Shown here one piece after another: positions 29,524-39,261 of a DNA stretch of 64,000 nt. Below the pieces are notes generated by a model that did not search any database, had not been told where the DNA came from, and saw nothing but the letters and a program-made list of their open reading frames with translations. Source of the DNA: Lysobacterales bacterium 63-13 (lineage in GTDB: Bacteria > Pseudomonadota > Gammaproteobacteria > Xanthomonadales > Rhodanobacteraceae). Every line of letters starts with the position of its first letter. Position 1 is the first letter of the stretch. A program made the translations under genes and the position numbers. Location of the stretch: assembly GCA_001899855.1 (NCBI GenBank), contig MKWR01000031.1:124001-188000 (forward strand). The letters are read 5' to 3'.

Positions 29524-29711
29524 GGTCGCTGGGGTTCCGGTTTGGCGGCTGATGTCGGGTCGAATCGAATCATGGACACGGCGGACGCATTGTGCGCGCC
29601 GGATGATACGGCGATTTGCTCCCAGCGGCGAACCAGGCGCAGATTTAATACATGCAGTTCGCGCTTGCCGCCTGATAGAGTCCGGTTTGCTCCAGACGTT
29701 CGCGGCAAACC

Positions 29712-30866
29712 ATGCAAAACTTCCCGTCCTCCGCAGCAGAACACTTGCCGGCCATCCTGCATGTGGTCGATACGCTGGAAACGGGAGGCCTTGAGCGCGT
29801 GGTCAGCGACCTCGCCATTGCCCAGCATGCGCGTGGCCACGATACCGCGGTGTTCAGCCTGTTGGCGACCGACGGATTCCGGCGTGAACTCGAGGCGGCC
29901 GGTGTGCCGGTCATCATCGGCAACAAGCAGGGTACCCTCGACCGCAAGCTGCTCGGCCATCTGCGCCAAACCCTCGCCGATCGCTCGGTCGACATTCTGC
30001 ACACGCATAATTTTGTGCCCAACTATTATGCGGCGATCGCCTCGCTTGCCCTGCGCCGCGCGCCCTTGCTGGTCAACACCTGCCACAACATGGGCTCGCG
30101 CCTGGCCCAGCGTCGGCTGCGCTGGTTGTATCGCGCCTCGTTGTTGCGCACCGCAAGGGTTGCCCTGGTCGGTGATCAGGTCCGCGATCACCTGGTCAGG
30201 ACAGGGATCGTGTCGGCGACGCGCGCGGCAACCGTCATCAATGGCATTCCGGTCGAGCGCTTCGGCTCGTCGCCATTGCGCCGACAGGCCGCGCGCGCAC
30301 GGCTCGGACTCGTCGACGCGGATCTGGTGATTGGATGTGTCGGGCGGCTGGTTGCGCTGAAGAACCATGCCCAGTTGATTGGATTGATGCCCGCATTGCT
30401 GCAACGGCATCCACGTCTGAAACTGATCCTGATCGGTGACGGCCCGCTGGCTGCTGAGCTGACAACACAGGTAGTGACGCTGGGCGTGGGCGATCGGGTT
30501 TCACTGGCTGGCGCACAGTCCGACATCGCCAGTTTGCTGCCGGCTCTCGATGTTTTTGCCCAGCCTTCACTCACCGAAGGCATCTCGATCGCCTTGCTGG
30601 AGGCCAGTGCCAGCGGCTTGGCGATGGTTGCCAGCGATGTTGGCGGCAATGCTGAAATCATCCGCAACAACGAAACCGGATTGCTGGTGCCAGTCGCCAA
30701 TGACGCTGCGCTGCTCACCGCGCTTGATCGATTGCTCGCTGACGCCGATCTACGTCAGCGACTCGGTAGTGCGGCTTCAGACTGGGTGCGTGCGCATGCC
30801 TCGATCGAGGTCATGAGTGATGCCTACGAAGCCTTCTATTGCGACGCGCGCAATTCGCGAAAGTAA
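29712..30866 (+). CDS. Glycosyltransferase family 4
   Basis: A 384-residue GT-B enzyme of family GT4. The N-terminal acceptor domain begins LHVVDTLETGGLERVVSDLA, with the Gly-rich loop used in GT4 recognition. The donor domain has CVGRLVALKNH, LILIGDGP and the E-x(7)-E element PSLTEGISIALLEASASG. It is cytoplasmic and likely adds one hexose to the lipid-linked repeat. It stands alone on the plus strand between minus-strand groups, and its last 31 bp overlap the convergent epimerase gene. Donor and linkage cannot be told from sequence. Confidence 0.8.
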   Translation: MQNFPSSAAEHLPAILHVVDTLETGGLERVVSDLAIAQHARGHDTAVFSLLATDGFRRELEAAGVPVIIGNKQGTLDRKLLGHLRQTLADRSVDILHTHNFVPNYYAAIASLALRRAPLLVNTCHNMGSRLAQRRLRWLYRASLLRTARVALVGDQVRDHLVRTGIVSATRAATVINGIPVERFGSSPLRRQAARARLGLVDADLVIGCVGRLVALKNHAQLIGLMPALLQRHPRLKLILIGDGPLAAELTTQVVTLGVGDRVSLAGAQSDIASLLPALDVFAQPSLTEGISIALLEASASGLAMVASDVGGNAEIIRNNETGLLVPVANDAALLTALDRLLADADLRQRLGSAASDWVRAHASIEVMSDAYEAFYCDARNSRK

Positions 30867-31849
30867 CGAAACGTCCGCTGCATTGCTTCCTCCGTTGCGA
30901 CGCCTTGTTTCCAGCCGATCGCCTTGAGCGCGGCATTGCTGTAGTTCAACGGACGGTACATCGAGCGCACCACGTAAGGCGTGAACACGGCAGGAAGCTG
31001 GCCTTTCGACCTGCGGTGATAGCGTTTCAGGAAACGTGCGCCAAGCACGAACGCCCAGTACGGAACCGGCAGCACGCGCAAGCGGGCGACATTGCGCTGG
31101 TACTCACGCAAGTAGCGACGGCACGTCGGCAAATCGTCATCGACGACATTGAAGGCACTACCGGGTTCGGCGTGCAGGGCGGCACTGGCAACCGCATCGG
31201 CACAGTTCTCGACATAGGTCAGCGGCAATCGTGCGCCACGCCCCAGCGAAAAGAAAAACCCCATTGCCTGGATGCCAACGCGCGAGGAAAACGCACCACC
31301 ACCCGGGCCGTAGATCACGCCGGGACGCAGCACCACGGATTCAAAGCCGAATTGATCACGGTATTCCATGAACAATTGTTCCTGGCGCGTCTTGGCATGC
31401 GCATACGGACCCTTGTCGACGCCATCGGCTTCCAGTGCGACGGATTCGTCGAGCATGCCGCCCCGCGCCAGCGGTTCCGTGCAATACACCGAGAACGAAC
31501 TGATCAGGACGATTCTGCGCACTTGCGCCGCACCGGCGGCTTCAAGCAGGTTGCGCGTACCGATCACGGTGTTGGCAAACATGTCGGCGGCGGAGCCACG
31601 CATGGCGGCGGCAGCGTGGATCATGCAATCGACATTGGCGACCATCTCGCCGAGGTTGCCGCGATTCAGCAGGTTTGCAGCCACGGCTTCAATGCGTGCC
31701 TGCGGAAAGCGCTCGCGCAATTCGGACATCAATGCATCTGGCGCCTCTCCGCGAAAATGCAGGCGCAAATCATCGACGCCGGCGGCGAGCAGGCTGGCGC
31801 AGATGCGACGACCAAGAAAACCGCCCGCGCCGGTTACCAGAACCTTCAT
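30836..31849 (-). CDS. NAD-dependent epimerase/dehydratase (extended SDR)
   Basis: A 337-residue extended short-chain dehydrogenase. The Rossmann motif GAGGFLG is at residues 7-13, the active-site serines are in ISSFSVY (about 116-122), and Y149-x3-K153 is present (YAHAK). It resembles nucleotide-sugar epimerases/reductases. FFSLGRGARLPLTYVENCADAV is the usual substrate-binding block. Its start overlaps the Gfo/Idh/MocA stop by ATGA, so the two are translationally coupled and may act on the same sugar nucleotide. Exact reaction not assigned. Confidence 0.75.
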   Translation of the reverse strand: MKVLVTGAGGFLGRRICASLLAAGVDDLRLHFRGEAPDALMSELRERFPQARIEAVAANLLNRGNLGEMVANVDCMIHAAAAMRGSAADMFANTVIGTRNLLEAAGAAQVRRIVLISSFSVYCTEPLARGGMLDESVALEADGVDKGPYAHAKTRQEQLFMEYRDQFGFESVVLRPGVIYGPGGGAFSSRVGIQAMGFFFSLGRGARLPLTYVENCADAVASAALHAEPGSAFNVVDDDLPTCRRYLREYQRNVARLRVLPVPYWAFVLGARFLKRYHRRSKGQLPAVFTPYVVRSMYRPLNYSNAALKAIGWKQGVATEEAMQRTFRYFRELRASQ

Positions 31850-33000
31850 CGCGCCACCTTCGAAGCGGCCACGATGCTTTCGATGAGGCGGCTGGTGCGC
31901 AGGATATCCGCGGCGGGAACCGGATCCGGCCCGCGCCCCTCGATGGCGTCGTAGTAGCGGTTGAGCAAAACCCGCATGCCCTCGAAATAGTGGAACTCAT
32001 GGCGGCGGAAACGGCCGAGATTGCGCCAGCCATTGCCGGCATAGCGGCGTGCCTGGGTCCACGCTGGGAACAAACGGCCGATCGCGCTGGGCTGGGTCTG
32101 CTGGGCGCTGCGGACGAGAGTCCGCGTTGCGTAATCGAGTTCGACGCTGTCTTTGGTGCCGAACACCTTCAAGGCATGCGTGACGGGCCTCGCGTGCGCG
32201 CTGACCATTCCGGAGACGGTGACCTTTCCGCTGCGGATCAGGAAGCGCAGCTCATCCGGCATCGCATCGACGATGTCATTGCCGCTGGCTGCGCGGCGGC
32301 GAAAGGATTCAACCTGGACCGAACTTTCGTCGCCAAGATGGGTGACGACCTTGGCGAGCACGTGATCGAGCACATTGTGGAACAGTTTTCCCGGCAAGCC
32401 ATGCACCCAGTGGCGAGGGTCAGCCATCACGGCGAGACCATAGTCACCGCCGAGGTTGTACCCGTAGCTGGTATCCAGATGCACGATTTCGCCCAGTGAG
32501 CCCTCGGCCAGCAGCTTTTCCAGTTCGAGGCCAGGGCTTTCGAAATTGTACAGATAGTTGACGCCGACGCGCCGACCGTTCTCGCGGGCACAATCGAAGA
32601 TCGCTAGCGCCTCCAGCGTGGTCGGCGCGAATGGTTTTTCCACGAACACATGGCAGCCGGCGGCGAGCGCTTCACAGGCGATGGAAGCATGCGCGGCCGG
32701 CGGCGTGGCGATATGCACGACATCGAGTTTCTGCTCGGCGAGCATGCGCGAAAGTTCCGTGTAGCGCGCCGGGATGCGCATGCGCGCGGCGAGCTGCTCG
32801 GCCATCAATGCCTCGCGGTCGCAAACCGCGACGACTTCGCCGCGACCGATGGCGCGGATCTGCTCGACATGGCCGTCGGCAATTTTGCCGCAGCCGACAA
32901 TCCCGATTCTCAAGGTCTGGTTTTCCAGGATCTGTTGGAAATCGCGGAAGCACAATCCGCCGATGGCGCGCACGATGGTATCGCCAGCGCTTCCCGGCAT
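31846..33000 (-). CDS. Gfo/Idh/MocA-family oxidoreductase
   Basis: A 384-residue NAD(P)-dependent oxidoreductase. The Rossmann motif is RIGIVGCGKIADGHV (about 31-45), and HVFVEKPFAPT holds the conserved E-K-P lysine. The C-terminal alpha/beta domain follows. In polysaccharide loci this family makes 3-keto, deoxy or amino sugars with an aminotransferase or SDR partner. Here the partner is probably the overlapping SDR gene. The first 30 residues before the Rossmann strand look atypical, and a TTG at the strand (about 32,910) would give a more usual N-terminus. Substrate unknown. Confidence 0.75.
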   Translation of the reverse strand: MPGSAGDTIVRAIGGLCFRDFQQILENQTLRIGIVGCGKIADGHVEQIRAIGRGEVVAVCDREALMAEQLAARMRIPARYTELSRMLAEQKLDVVHIATPPAAHASIACEALAAGCHVFVEKPFAPTTLEALAIFDCARENGRRVGVNYLYNFESPGLELEKLLAEGSLGEIVHLDTSYGYNLGGDYGLAVMADPRHWVHGLPGKLFHNVLDHVLAKVVTHLGDESSVQVESFRRRAASGNDIVDAMPDELRFLIRSGKVTVSGMVSAHARPVTHALKVFGTKDSVELDYATRTLVRSAQQTQPSAIGRLFPAWTQARRYAGNGWRNLGRFRRHEFHYFEGMRVLLNRYYDAIEGRGPDPVPAADILRTSRLIESIVAASKVAR

Positions 33001-33031
33001 ATTCTAGTCGAACCCGACATCGGCGCCTGCT

Positions 33032-34165
33032 TCATTTCGAGCGCCACCGATGTGCATCGCGGTTGCTCAAAAATTCAATCAGGCCGAGCACGACGAAGCC
33101 ATTCAACTGGAAAAATGCGGCGAGCAAGCGCAGCAGGCGATTTTGGCGCAAGGTCGCCGAGTGGATCGCGACGATGGCAAGGCCATAGACGGTGATCTGA
33201 ACAAGCAGGGTTACCCGCCAGAATCCACCCTGTCGTGCCAGTGCGGCATTGCTGAGCAGGGCCACCAGCATCATCAACGGTACGAGCAGGCGCAATAGCT
33301 TGTGGCAAATCATTTGCAGGAACAGGGGGTTGCGCCCTGGCAGCAGGAACCTCGGCTGCTGCACGAACAACTGGAAATTTCCCGCCAGAGTGCGCACCTT
33401 GCGCCGCTTCTCGTCGGCAGCAGCGTTCGACGGGCGATCCCAGGCGATTGCGCGCTCGTCGAAAACGACGCGTCGGCCCTGAGTGACCACGTTCATTGGA
33501 ATCAACACATCATCGAGGATGGTCGAATCGGGAATCGGCTGCCAGAGCCCGCGCCGCATGGCGTACAAGGCACCACTGACACCGACCACGGAGGCGAACG
33601 TGGCTTCCTGCTGGCGGATGAATTTCTCATAGCGCCAGTAGGCATCGACGCCTTCGCCAAAGTCGCTGATTTCGTCGCTGCGAAAGGCGAGCTCGCCGCT
33701 GACTGCGCCAACTTCATCATCGGCAAAATTCTCCAGCAGGTGGGCGACGGCATCGTCATCAAGGGTCTGGCGCACATCGCAAAAGACGAGGAAGTCATCG
33801 CTGGCCGCCGCGACCGCATCATTCAGGCAGGCGGCCTTGCCACGCCGCTCGGCGAAGGCGAGCAGGCGCACTCCATCCGCCGCGAACTCCTCCACAATCG
33901 CATTCGTGCGATCGTCACTGCCATCGGACACCACGAGCAGGCGCAGCAAGCTGCGCGGGTGACTCTGGGTGAGACAGTTGCGGATCTTCTCGGCGATCCG
34001 CACCTCCTCGTTGAACGCAACCATGATGATCGTGACGCCAACCTCGAGCGTCGATCGCAAAACCTTGTGCGGACGCAAGCGGGCGAGCACGGCCATAATC
34101 AGCGGATAGCCGGCGTAGGTGAATACGATCCCCAGCGCGGAGGCGAAGAACAAGCTGGCCAGCAT
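33032..34165 (-). CDS. Membrane-anchored glycosyltransferase family 2
   Basis: A 377-residue GT2 enzyme with an N-terminal membrane segment (LFFASALGIVFTYAGYPLIM). The GT-A domain has VTIIMVAFNEE, VVSDGSDDRT, a degenerate metal-site region FLVFCDVRQTLD (D-V-R in place of D-x-D) and FDERAIAWD. Two or three C-terminal transmembrane segments follow, as in processive-type and polysaccharide GT2 proteins. ATG 34165 starts at the membrane segment; a longer frame overlaps the upstream gene. Neighbours on both sides are polysaccharide genes on the same strand. Confidence 0.78.
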   Translation of the reverse strand: MLASLFFASALGIVFTYAGYPLIMAVLARLRPHKVLRSTLEVGVTIIMVAFNEEVRIAEKIRNCLTQSHPRSLLRLLVVSDGSDDRTNAIVEEFAADGVRLLAFAERRGKAACLNDAVAAASDDFLVFCDVRQTLDDDAVAHLLENFADDEVGAVSGELAFRSDEISDFGEGVDAYWRYEKFIRQQEATFASVVGVSGALYAMRRGLWQPIPDSTILDDVLIPMNVVTQGRRVVFDERAIAWDRPSNAAADEKRRKVRTLAGNFQLFVQQPRFLLPGRNPLFLQMICHKLLRLLVPLMMLVALLSNAALARQGGFWRVTLLVQITVYGLAIVAIHSATLRQNRLLRLLAAFFQLNGFVVLGLIEFLSNRDAHRWRSK

Positions 34166-34187
34166 GGTCGTGAGTCTTCCGGTCGGG

Positions 34188-35372
34188 TCAGTTTGCTGCC
34201 GCGCGCGGCGCATAGGCCGGGCGCGGGATCAGGTGGTCGCGATACTGTCCTGGATCTTCGGCCAGGCCCGCTTCGGCGGCCTTGATGATGTTGTACATCT
34301 CGCGCGCACTGACGTAGTGCAGCTTCCATGCCTTGCCATCGTTGTAATGCTTTTCCAGATGAGTGAATGCGGTGTCCATCGACGCACCCAGCAAGGTGTC
34401 CAGATCGCACTCCTGGGTGCCGTGGGTGTGGATCTTGACGAAGATCCATTCCGGGCGCCCTTCGACATGGATGCCGGTGTCGACCCAGGCATCGATACGA
34501 TCCGGGCAGGGTGGACTGACCGCACGGATGTCCGAATTCTCGATGCGCGGAATCAAGCCGAATTTCCGGCTGCGCCAGCGAAAACCCAACGGGCCCTGGA
34601 TGATCATCAGGTCTCCGGTCGGCGTGCCATTGACGCGGACGCGCACACCCTTGTCGTGTGACTTGGGTTGGGCCGGATCGTCGGTTGCGTAATAGATGCG
34701 GTTGACCGTGCTTGGCTGGCAGGGATCCGGCGCGGCAGGGAAGGTGAAATCGGCGTAGCAGCCTTCCTCGCGCAGGATGGTCAACTCGTTGTTGATGCCG
34801 CAGCCGAATCCGGTGGGATGGCTGTTGTCCAGCGCCCAGTTGCCATGGATGAAGGCCCAGAGCGGCTGGCCGCTCTGCGCATCGCGCGGCAATGCATCGT
34901 GATGGTCAGCCAGCAATTCAGTGAAGCGTTTGAGCGTGGCGCGCAGGTTCTGCTCGGTGTCCTTGTCGTGATGCAGATGGATCTCGATCTCGCCAAGCTG
35001 CATGCGGCACATCTCGACCAGGGCATCGAGATGTTCGGGGCGATACTCCTCCTCGGGATAGAAGAAGGTGTGCACCGGCGGGCGGCCATCGGCATCGCGA
35101 TGGTTTGCGCAGAGCTTCGGATAATCCTGCCGCCAGCGCGCCACGCGTGCGCATTCGATAGCGTAGGGCGGCTTGCCCCAGCCTGGCTCGTAGTGATCGA
35201 CAAAGCAGAACATCAGATGCCGGGTTACGCCCTCAGGCGGCCGACTGCCGCGCCAATCCTGGCGCATCCATCCAAGCAACCAGCCACTGACATTGCGTTT
35301 GCGCATCTGCTGGAGGACCGCAGCCGCCGCAGCAAGCAGGATGATGGCAAACAAGATCAGGAATACGCTCAT
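34188..35372 (-). CDS. Membrane-anchored protein of unrecognised family, possible carbohydrate esterase/hydrolase
   Basis: A 394-residue protein with one N-terminal transmembrane helix (FLILFAIILLAAAAAVL), so probably a periplasmic anchored domain. I do not recognise the family. Conserved-looking motifs are FCFVDHYEPGWG, HTFFYPEEEY, EIEIHLHHDKDTE, FIHGNWALDN and FVKIHTHGTQE: a set of Asp and His residues on predicted strands, which would fit a metal-dependent TIM-barrel-like fold such as polysaccharide deacetylases or hydrolases. It lies between the GT2 gene (22 bp) and the O-antigen ligase-like gene (44 bp) on the same strand, so a role in trimming or modifying the polymer in the periplasm is inferred. 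Confidence 0.55.
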   Translation of the reverse strand: MSVFLILFAIILLAAAAAVLQQMRKRNVSGWLLGWMRQDWRGSRPPEGVTRHLMFCFVDHYEPGWGKPPYAIECARVARWRQDYPKLCANHRDADGRPPVHTFFYPEEEYRPEHLDALVEMCRMQLGEIEIHLHHDKDTEQNLRATLKRFTELLADHHDALPRDAQSGQPLWAFIHGNWALDNSHPTGFGCGINNELTILREEGCYADFTFPAAPDPCQPSTVNRIYYATDDPAQPKSHDKGVRVRVNGTPTGDLMIIQGPLGFRWRSRKFGLIPRIENSDIRAVSPPCPDRIDAWVDTGIHVEGRPEWIFVKIHTHGTQECDLDTLLGASMDTAFTHLEKHYNDGKAWKLHYVSAREMYNIIKAAEAGLAEDPGQYRDHLIPRPAYAPRAAAN

Positions 35373-35416
35373 GGACTGAACCGGCTACGGAAAGTTGGAG
35401 GGACGAACGAGGCCGC

Positions 35417-36757
35417 TCAGGCGACAAAGGCATTCTGATAGCGGACGATCAGGTAGATGACAACGATGCTGATGAACATCACGCGGAGGGTCGAGCCGAT
35501 CCAGGGCACATCGGGCGCCTGTGTCTCGACATTGTCATTCCATGTCTTCTGGGCGCAATGCCAGCTGGCGATGCACAGGCCGAGCAGGACGTACAAGGTG
35601 GGCTGAAAAGTCCGCGATAGAAACAGGGCGCAGGTCAGAAATCCGAGCAGGGACAGGCGCAGGAGGACCGCCCAGCGCCTTTCGGGACTGTCCACCGGCG
35701 ACAGTTCCGCCGCCTGACCCATCTCCTTGAGGGAAAGCACGATCATGCCGACCCAGAAGAAATAGCCGAACAGACCCAGCTCGGCAAAGCAGAGCACGAA
35801 TGAGTTGTGCGCCGTGTAGTAGAAGTGTTCGGTGAAGTTGCCAAAGCCGACGCCGAAAATCGGGTGCGCACCGAGCATGACCAGACCTTCGCTCCACGCG
35901 GCGATACGTCCACCAGCCGAGGCCTCGCCGGACGAAAAACTGCGGCCTCCGGTGAATCCGAGCACCGCAACCGCCACACCAAACAGCGCGAGCAGGATGC
36001 CGGCACGCACTCCCCCGAGCTTGCGCATCAGCCCGAACAGCATGATGACGCCAAGGCCGAGGATGGCGCCCCGTGAGTGGGTCAGGTAACTGGCATAAAC
36101 AAGCAGGGCGCACGGCACCCAGATCCGCACCAGGTTGCGCACGGAGCGGCGACGCAACCAGGCACCCATGAGCATTGGGAGGACCATCACGATCGCTTGC
36201 GAGAAGTCGTTGGGATCACTCAGGAAGCCCCAACTGTGGATGCGCCACAGAGTCGTGCCTGAATCATCGTCGGCGGGTATGACATCGCTGGGGACAACGG
36301 CGAGTTCGTCAGTAACCTGGCCGTGCTCGGCCACCACGAGATCGTCGCGCATGAATCCATCGTGATAGGCGGCAATGCCGGCAACCGAGAGTAGAACCAT
36401 GCATAGCACCAGTAGGCCGCAGGCCATGCGCAGGCGCTCGATGCTGGTCACGACGAGAATCGTGACCACGAACAACAGGGTGGGAGCACTGAACTCGACC
36501 AGGGCCGGCAATGCCCCACCGGCCCAGCCGGTGGCGACACGCGAAAGCACGATCGCGGTCATGAGCGCGCCGAGCAGGAGCAGATGGCGTGCGCGCGCAG
36601 CCATGACGCCCGTGCGCACGGCATCGAAGATTGAAAAGGCGAGGACGATCAGGGAAAAAACCAGCACCGGCCGATACTCGGCAAGTTGCGGCGCAAAAGC
36701 TTCAATAGGATGAAGAAAAGTCAGCGCGAGCAAAATCAGGTACGACGTGAAAATCAT
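35417..36757 (-). CDS. O-antigen polymerase/ligase family membrane protein (Wzy/WaaL-like)
   Basis: A 446-residue polytopic protein with about 11-12 transmembrane segments and a large periplasmic loop. The O-antigen ligase signature appears near GRIAAWSEGLVMLGAHPIFG, followed by the conserved GFGNFTEHFYYTAHNSFV with the H-N-S/T motif. WSFGFLSDPNDFSQ-like sequence earlier (WGFLSDPNDFSQAI) is also typical of these proteins. It likely polymerises the repeat unit at the periplasmic face. The start overlaps the acyltransferase stop by ATGA. A ligase role cannot be excluded. Confidence 0.8.
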   Translation of the reverse strand: MIFTSYLILLALTFLHPIEAFAPQLAEYRPVLVFSLIVLAFSIFDAVRTGVMAARARHLLLLGALMTAIVLSRVATGWAGGALPALVEFSAPTLLFVVTILVVTSIERLRMACGLLVLCMVLLSVAGIAAYHDGFMRDDLVVAEHGQVTDELAVVPSDVIPADDDSGTTLWRIHSWGFLSDPNDFSQAIVMVLPMLMGAWLRRRSVRNLVRIWVPCALLVYASYLTHSRGAILGLGVIMLFGLMRKLGGVRAGILLALFGVAVAVLGFTGGRSFSSGEASAGGRIAAWSEGLVMLGAHPIFGVGFGNFTEHFYYTAHNSFVLCFAELGLFGYFFWVGMIVLSLKEMGQAAELSPVDSPERRWAVLLRLSLLGFLTCALFLSRTFQPTLYVLLGLCIASWHCAQKTWNDNVETQAPDVPWIGSTLRVMFISIVVIYLIVRYQNAFVA

Positions 36758-37896
36758 GGTGGCGGCAGGACATCGGCGGATTGGGGCGGCGCCTTCGCGC
36801 CAGCCGGTGGCTTGCCGAATTTTTCCTTGAGCGCCAGAAACGGACGCTCGACAAGAAAATATGAGGCGCTGGCTGCGGCAAGCGCGAGCACGATATTTTG
36901 CGGGAACGCAGTAAACCAGCTGGTTCCGCGAAAGTACAGGAATGGTTCCTGCCAGAGGTAAAGCGAATAACTGAGCACACCGAGTGCAATCAGCGGCCGC
37001 GTATTAAGCACGCGGCCCGCCAGCGACCGGGGATGGCTGATCACATGCAACAGGAGCAGGACGATGCCGAAATTGGCCAGTGTCTGGCCGGCGATATAAG
37101 CCAATGGCCGCGAGATGAAGGCGGCGCCGTAGCCGATCGCGATGCACAAGCCGCCCAGCGGAATCGCCGGCCAACGCGTCAACTTCTGCACGAGCGGGTG
37201 GTCCATCAGGCGGTTGTAGGTGATCGCGGCCAGACAGCCCATGGCCAGTGAGTCGCAGACCGCCTGGAACTCGCGACTCAAGGCCAGCTCCGGACGATCG
37301 ATCAGGTACATGCCCAGGCGAATGAACGGCACGACGAGAATCGTCACCATGACGCCGCGCATGCCGTAGCGCAGGCCGCAGAAATACAAGGCGAAGGGCC
37401 ACAGGAAATAAAACTGCTCCTCAACCGAAAGCGACCACTGGTGGTTGAAGTACCAGTTGTAGTCGAGCTGGTAATTGGCCGTGAACGTGAGCACGTGGAT
37501 CAGGTCCGGAATCGCGGTTGCCACATGGGTTTCGGACAGGTGATGGTAGGTGAGGTCGATGACCCCGCCCAGGTAAAGCATCCACATGACCCCGATATAG
37601 AACAAGGCTGCCGGCAGGATGCGCAGTGCCCTGCGGATATAGAAAAGCTTGATCCTTATGCCGCCATGTCGATCAATGTCGCGAAGCAGCAAGGTGGTGA
37701 TCAGGAAGCCCGAGATGATGAAGAAGAAGCGCACTCCGACATTGCCCAGCGATGTAAACGCGGGTCGGTCGAGAAATGCAGGTGCGAGACGCGTCGATGC
37801 GGCGTGTGCGAAAATCACCAGCGCGATCGACAACGCGCGCATGCCGTCCAGTGAGGGGATGTGCAGAGGAAGTCGTGGCGCGGTCTGATTGGCCAT
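36754..37896 (-). CDS. OafA/YrhL-type membrane O-acyltransferase (acyltransferase 3)
   Basis: A 380-residue membrane acyltransferase with about 10 transmembrane helices. The family marks are SLDGMRALSIALVIFAHA (catalytic His), the R-R-A-L-R-I-L-P motif after helix 3 and SVEEQFYFLWPF. Such proteins O-acetylate or otherwise acylate polysaccharides. ATG 37896 is preferred because AGGAAA and GAAG precede it; an ATG 33 nt earlier has no ribosome site. It leads the minus-strand run ending near 33.0 kb and is divergent from the GT4 gene at 38059. Confidence 0.82.
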   Translation of the reverse strand: MANQTAPRLPLHIPSLDGMRALSIALVIFAHAASTRLAPAFLDRPAFTSLGNVGVRFFFIISGFLITTLLLRDIDRHGGIRIKLFYIRRALRILPAALFYIGVMWMLYLGGVIDLTYHHLSETHVATAIPDLIHVLTFTANYQLDYNWYFNHQWSLSVEEQFYFLWPFALYFCGLRYGMRGVMVTILVVPFIRLGMYLIDRPELALSREFQAVCDSLAMGCLAAITYNRLMDHPLVQKLTRWPAIPLGGLCIAIGYGAAFISRPLAYIAGQTLANFGIVLLLLHVISHPRSLAGRVLNTRPLIALGVLSYSLYLWQEPFLYFRGTSWFTAFPQNIVLALAAASASYFLVERPFLALKEKFGKPPAGAKAPPQSADVLPPP

Positions 37897-38058
37897 GGTC
37901 TTCAAATTTCCTGTCCAGGGCAGCGCCATAAATGGATATTGAACCCAGCCGCGGACGTTAGCAGATTGCCCCGGCGTTGTATCCTTCCCGCATCCAATCG
38001 AACTTCACCATCCGCATCGGCCATGACTCCGGTGTTGCCTGAAATGGACTAATAGACG

Positions 38059-39261
38059 ATGTCGGATTCACCTGCCGCTGGCGACCCCCGACATGTTCTC
38101 TACCATCACCGCACCCAGGGCAAGGCGGTTGAAGGCGTGCACATCCGTGGCATCACCGATGCCCTGCGTGCGGACGGCCATACGGTTGACATCCTGTCCC
38201 TGCCCGGTGCGGATCCGTATGCCAGTCCCAAGGCGATGTCACCGACGCGCCAGGCCACCTGGTGGATGCGCCTGGTCTCGAAGCTGCCAGAGCCGTTTTT
38301 CGAGCTGGCCGAAGTTGCCTACAACGCGGTGGTCGCCTGGCGCATCCTGAACTGGCTACGGCGTAATCCGGATGTGGATTTCATCTACGAGCGCTACTCG
38401 CTGTTCCTGTTTGCCACGGTCTGGATCGCCCGCCGGCGCAAGCTGCCGATCATCCTTGAAGTCAACGACTCGGCGATCGTCACCCGCGTGCGCCCCTTGT
38501 TCTTCCAGCGCCTGGCCATGACCATCGAGCACTGGCTCTTCCGCAAGGCCAGTGGCCTGGTTTTCGTATCCACGGTGTTTCGGGATCGAGCACTGGCGGC
38601 CCATGGTGAATTGGCGCCGACCATCATCACGCCCAATGCGGCCAACATCGACAAGTTCAGCTTTACGGCCGAGCAACGCGATCGCGCCCGCGCACAATGG
38701 GATCTTGATGGTCACGTGGTGTGTGGATACCTCGGCGCCTTCGTGCCATGGCATGCGATCGATGCATTCGTGCACAAGATTGCGCCGCGGCTGGCCGAAG
38801 CACCCCATTTGAAACTACTGCTGGTCGGGGATGGCGCCACCTATCCGGCGCTGAAGGAATTTGTCGCCGAGCACGGCATCGGCGATCAGGTCGTGCTTTC
38901 CGGTCGTGTCTCCCATGACGAAGTGCCAGGCCTGCTCGCGGCCATGGACATGGCCATCCTGCCGAATGCCGGCGACTACACGTCACCGGTCAAACTGTTC
39001 GAGTTCATGGCCTGTTCGATCGCACCGATCGCCCCGGATTTCGATCCGATCCAGGAAGTTCTGGTTGAAGGCGAGACTGGCTGGATGTTCAAGGCCGGCG
39101 ATCTCGAAGCCGCTGTCGAGAAGGTCCTTGCCCACAGCAGCAAGCCGGAGGAACTGGCGCGCGTTGGTCGTGCAGCGCGCACCTATGTCACCAACGAAAG
39201 GCAGTGGAAGCACAATATTCGCCAGTTGATCGACTTTCGCGATTCGCTGAAATCCGGATGA
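38059..39261 (+). CDS. Glycosyltransferase family 4
   Basis: A 400-residue GT4 enzyme. The N-terminus VLYHHRTQGKAVEGVHIRGITDAL is a standard acceptor-domain start with the conserved Gly. YERYSLFL, the central TPNAANIDKF and the donor domain (GYLGAFVPWHAID, LLLVGDGATYP, YTSPVKLFEFMACSIAPIA) follow. The donor-site acidic residue is in PVKLFEFMA rather than the classical E-x(7)-E spacing. It stands alone on the plus strand. Its 3' end overlaps by 74 bp a convergent small secreted-protein frame. Sugar specificity unknown. Confidence 0.8.
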   Translation: MSDSPAAGDPRHVLYHHRTQGKAVEGVHIRGITDALRADGHTVDILSLPGADPYASPKAMSPTRQATWWMRLVSKLPEPFFELAEVAYNAVVAWRILNWLRRNPDVDFIYERYSLFLFATVWIARRRKLPIILEVNDSAIVTRVRPLFFQRLAMTIEHWLFRKASGLVFVSTVFRDRALAAHGELAPTIITPNAANIDKFSFTAEQRDRARAQWDLDGHVVCGYLGAFVPWHAIDAFVHKIAPRLAEAPHLKLLLVGDGATYPALKEFVAEHGIGDQVVLSGRVSHDEVPGLLAAMDMAILPNAGDYTSPVKLFEFMACSIAPIAPDFDPIQEVLVEGETGWMFKAGDLEAAVEKVLAHSSKPEELARVGRAARTYVTNERQWKHNIRQLIDFRDSLKSG

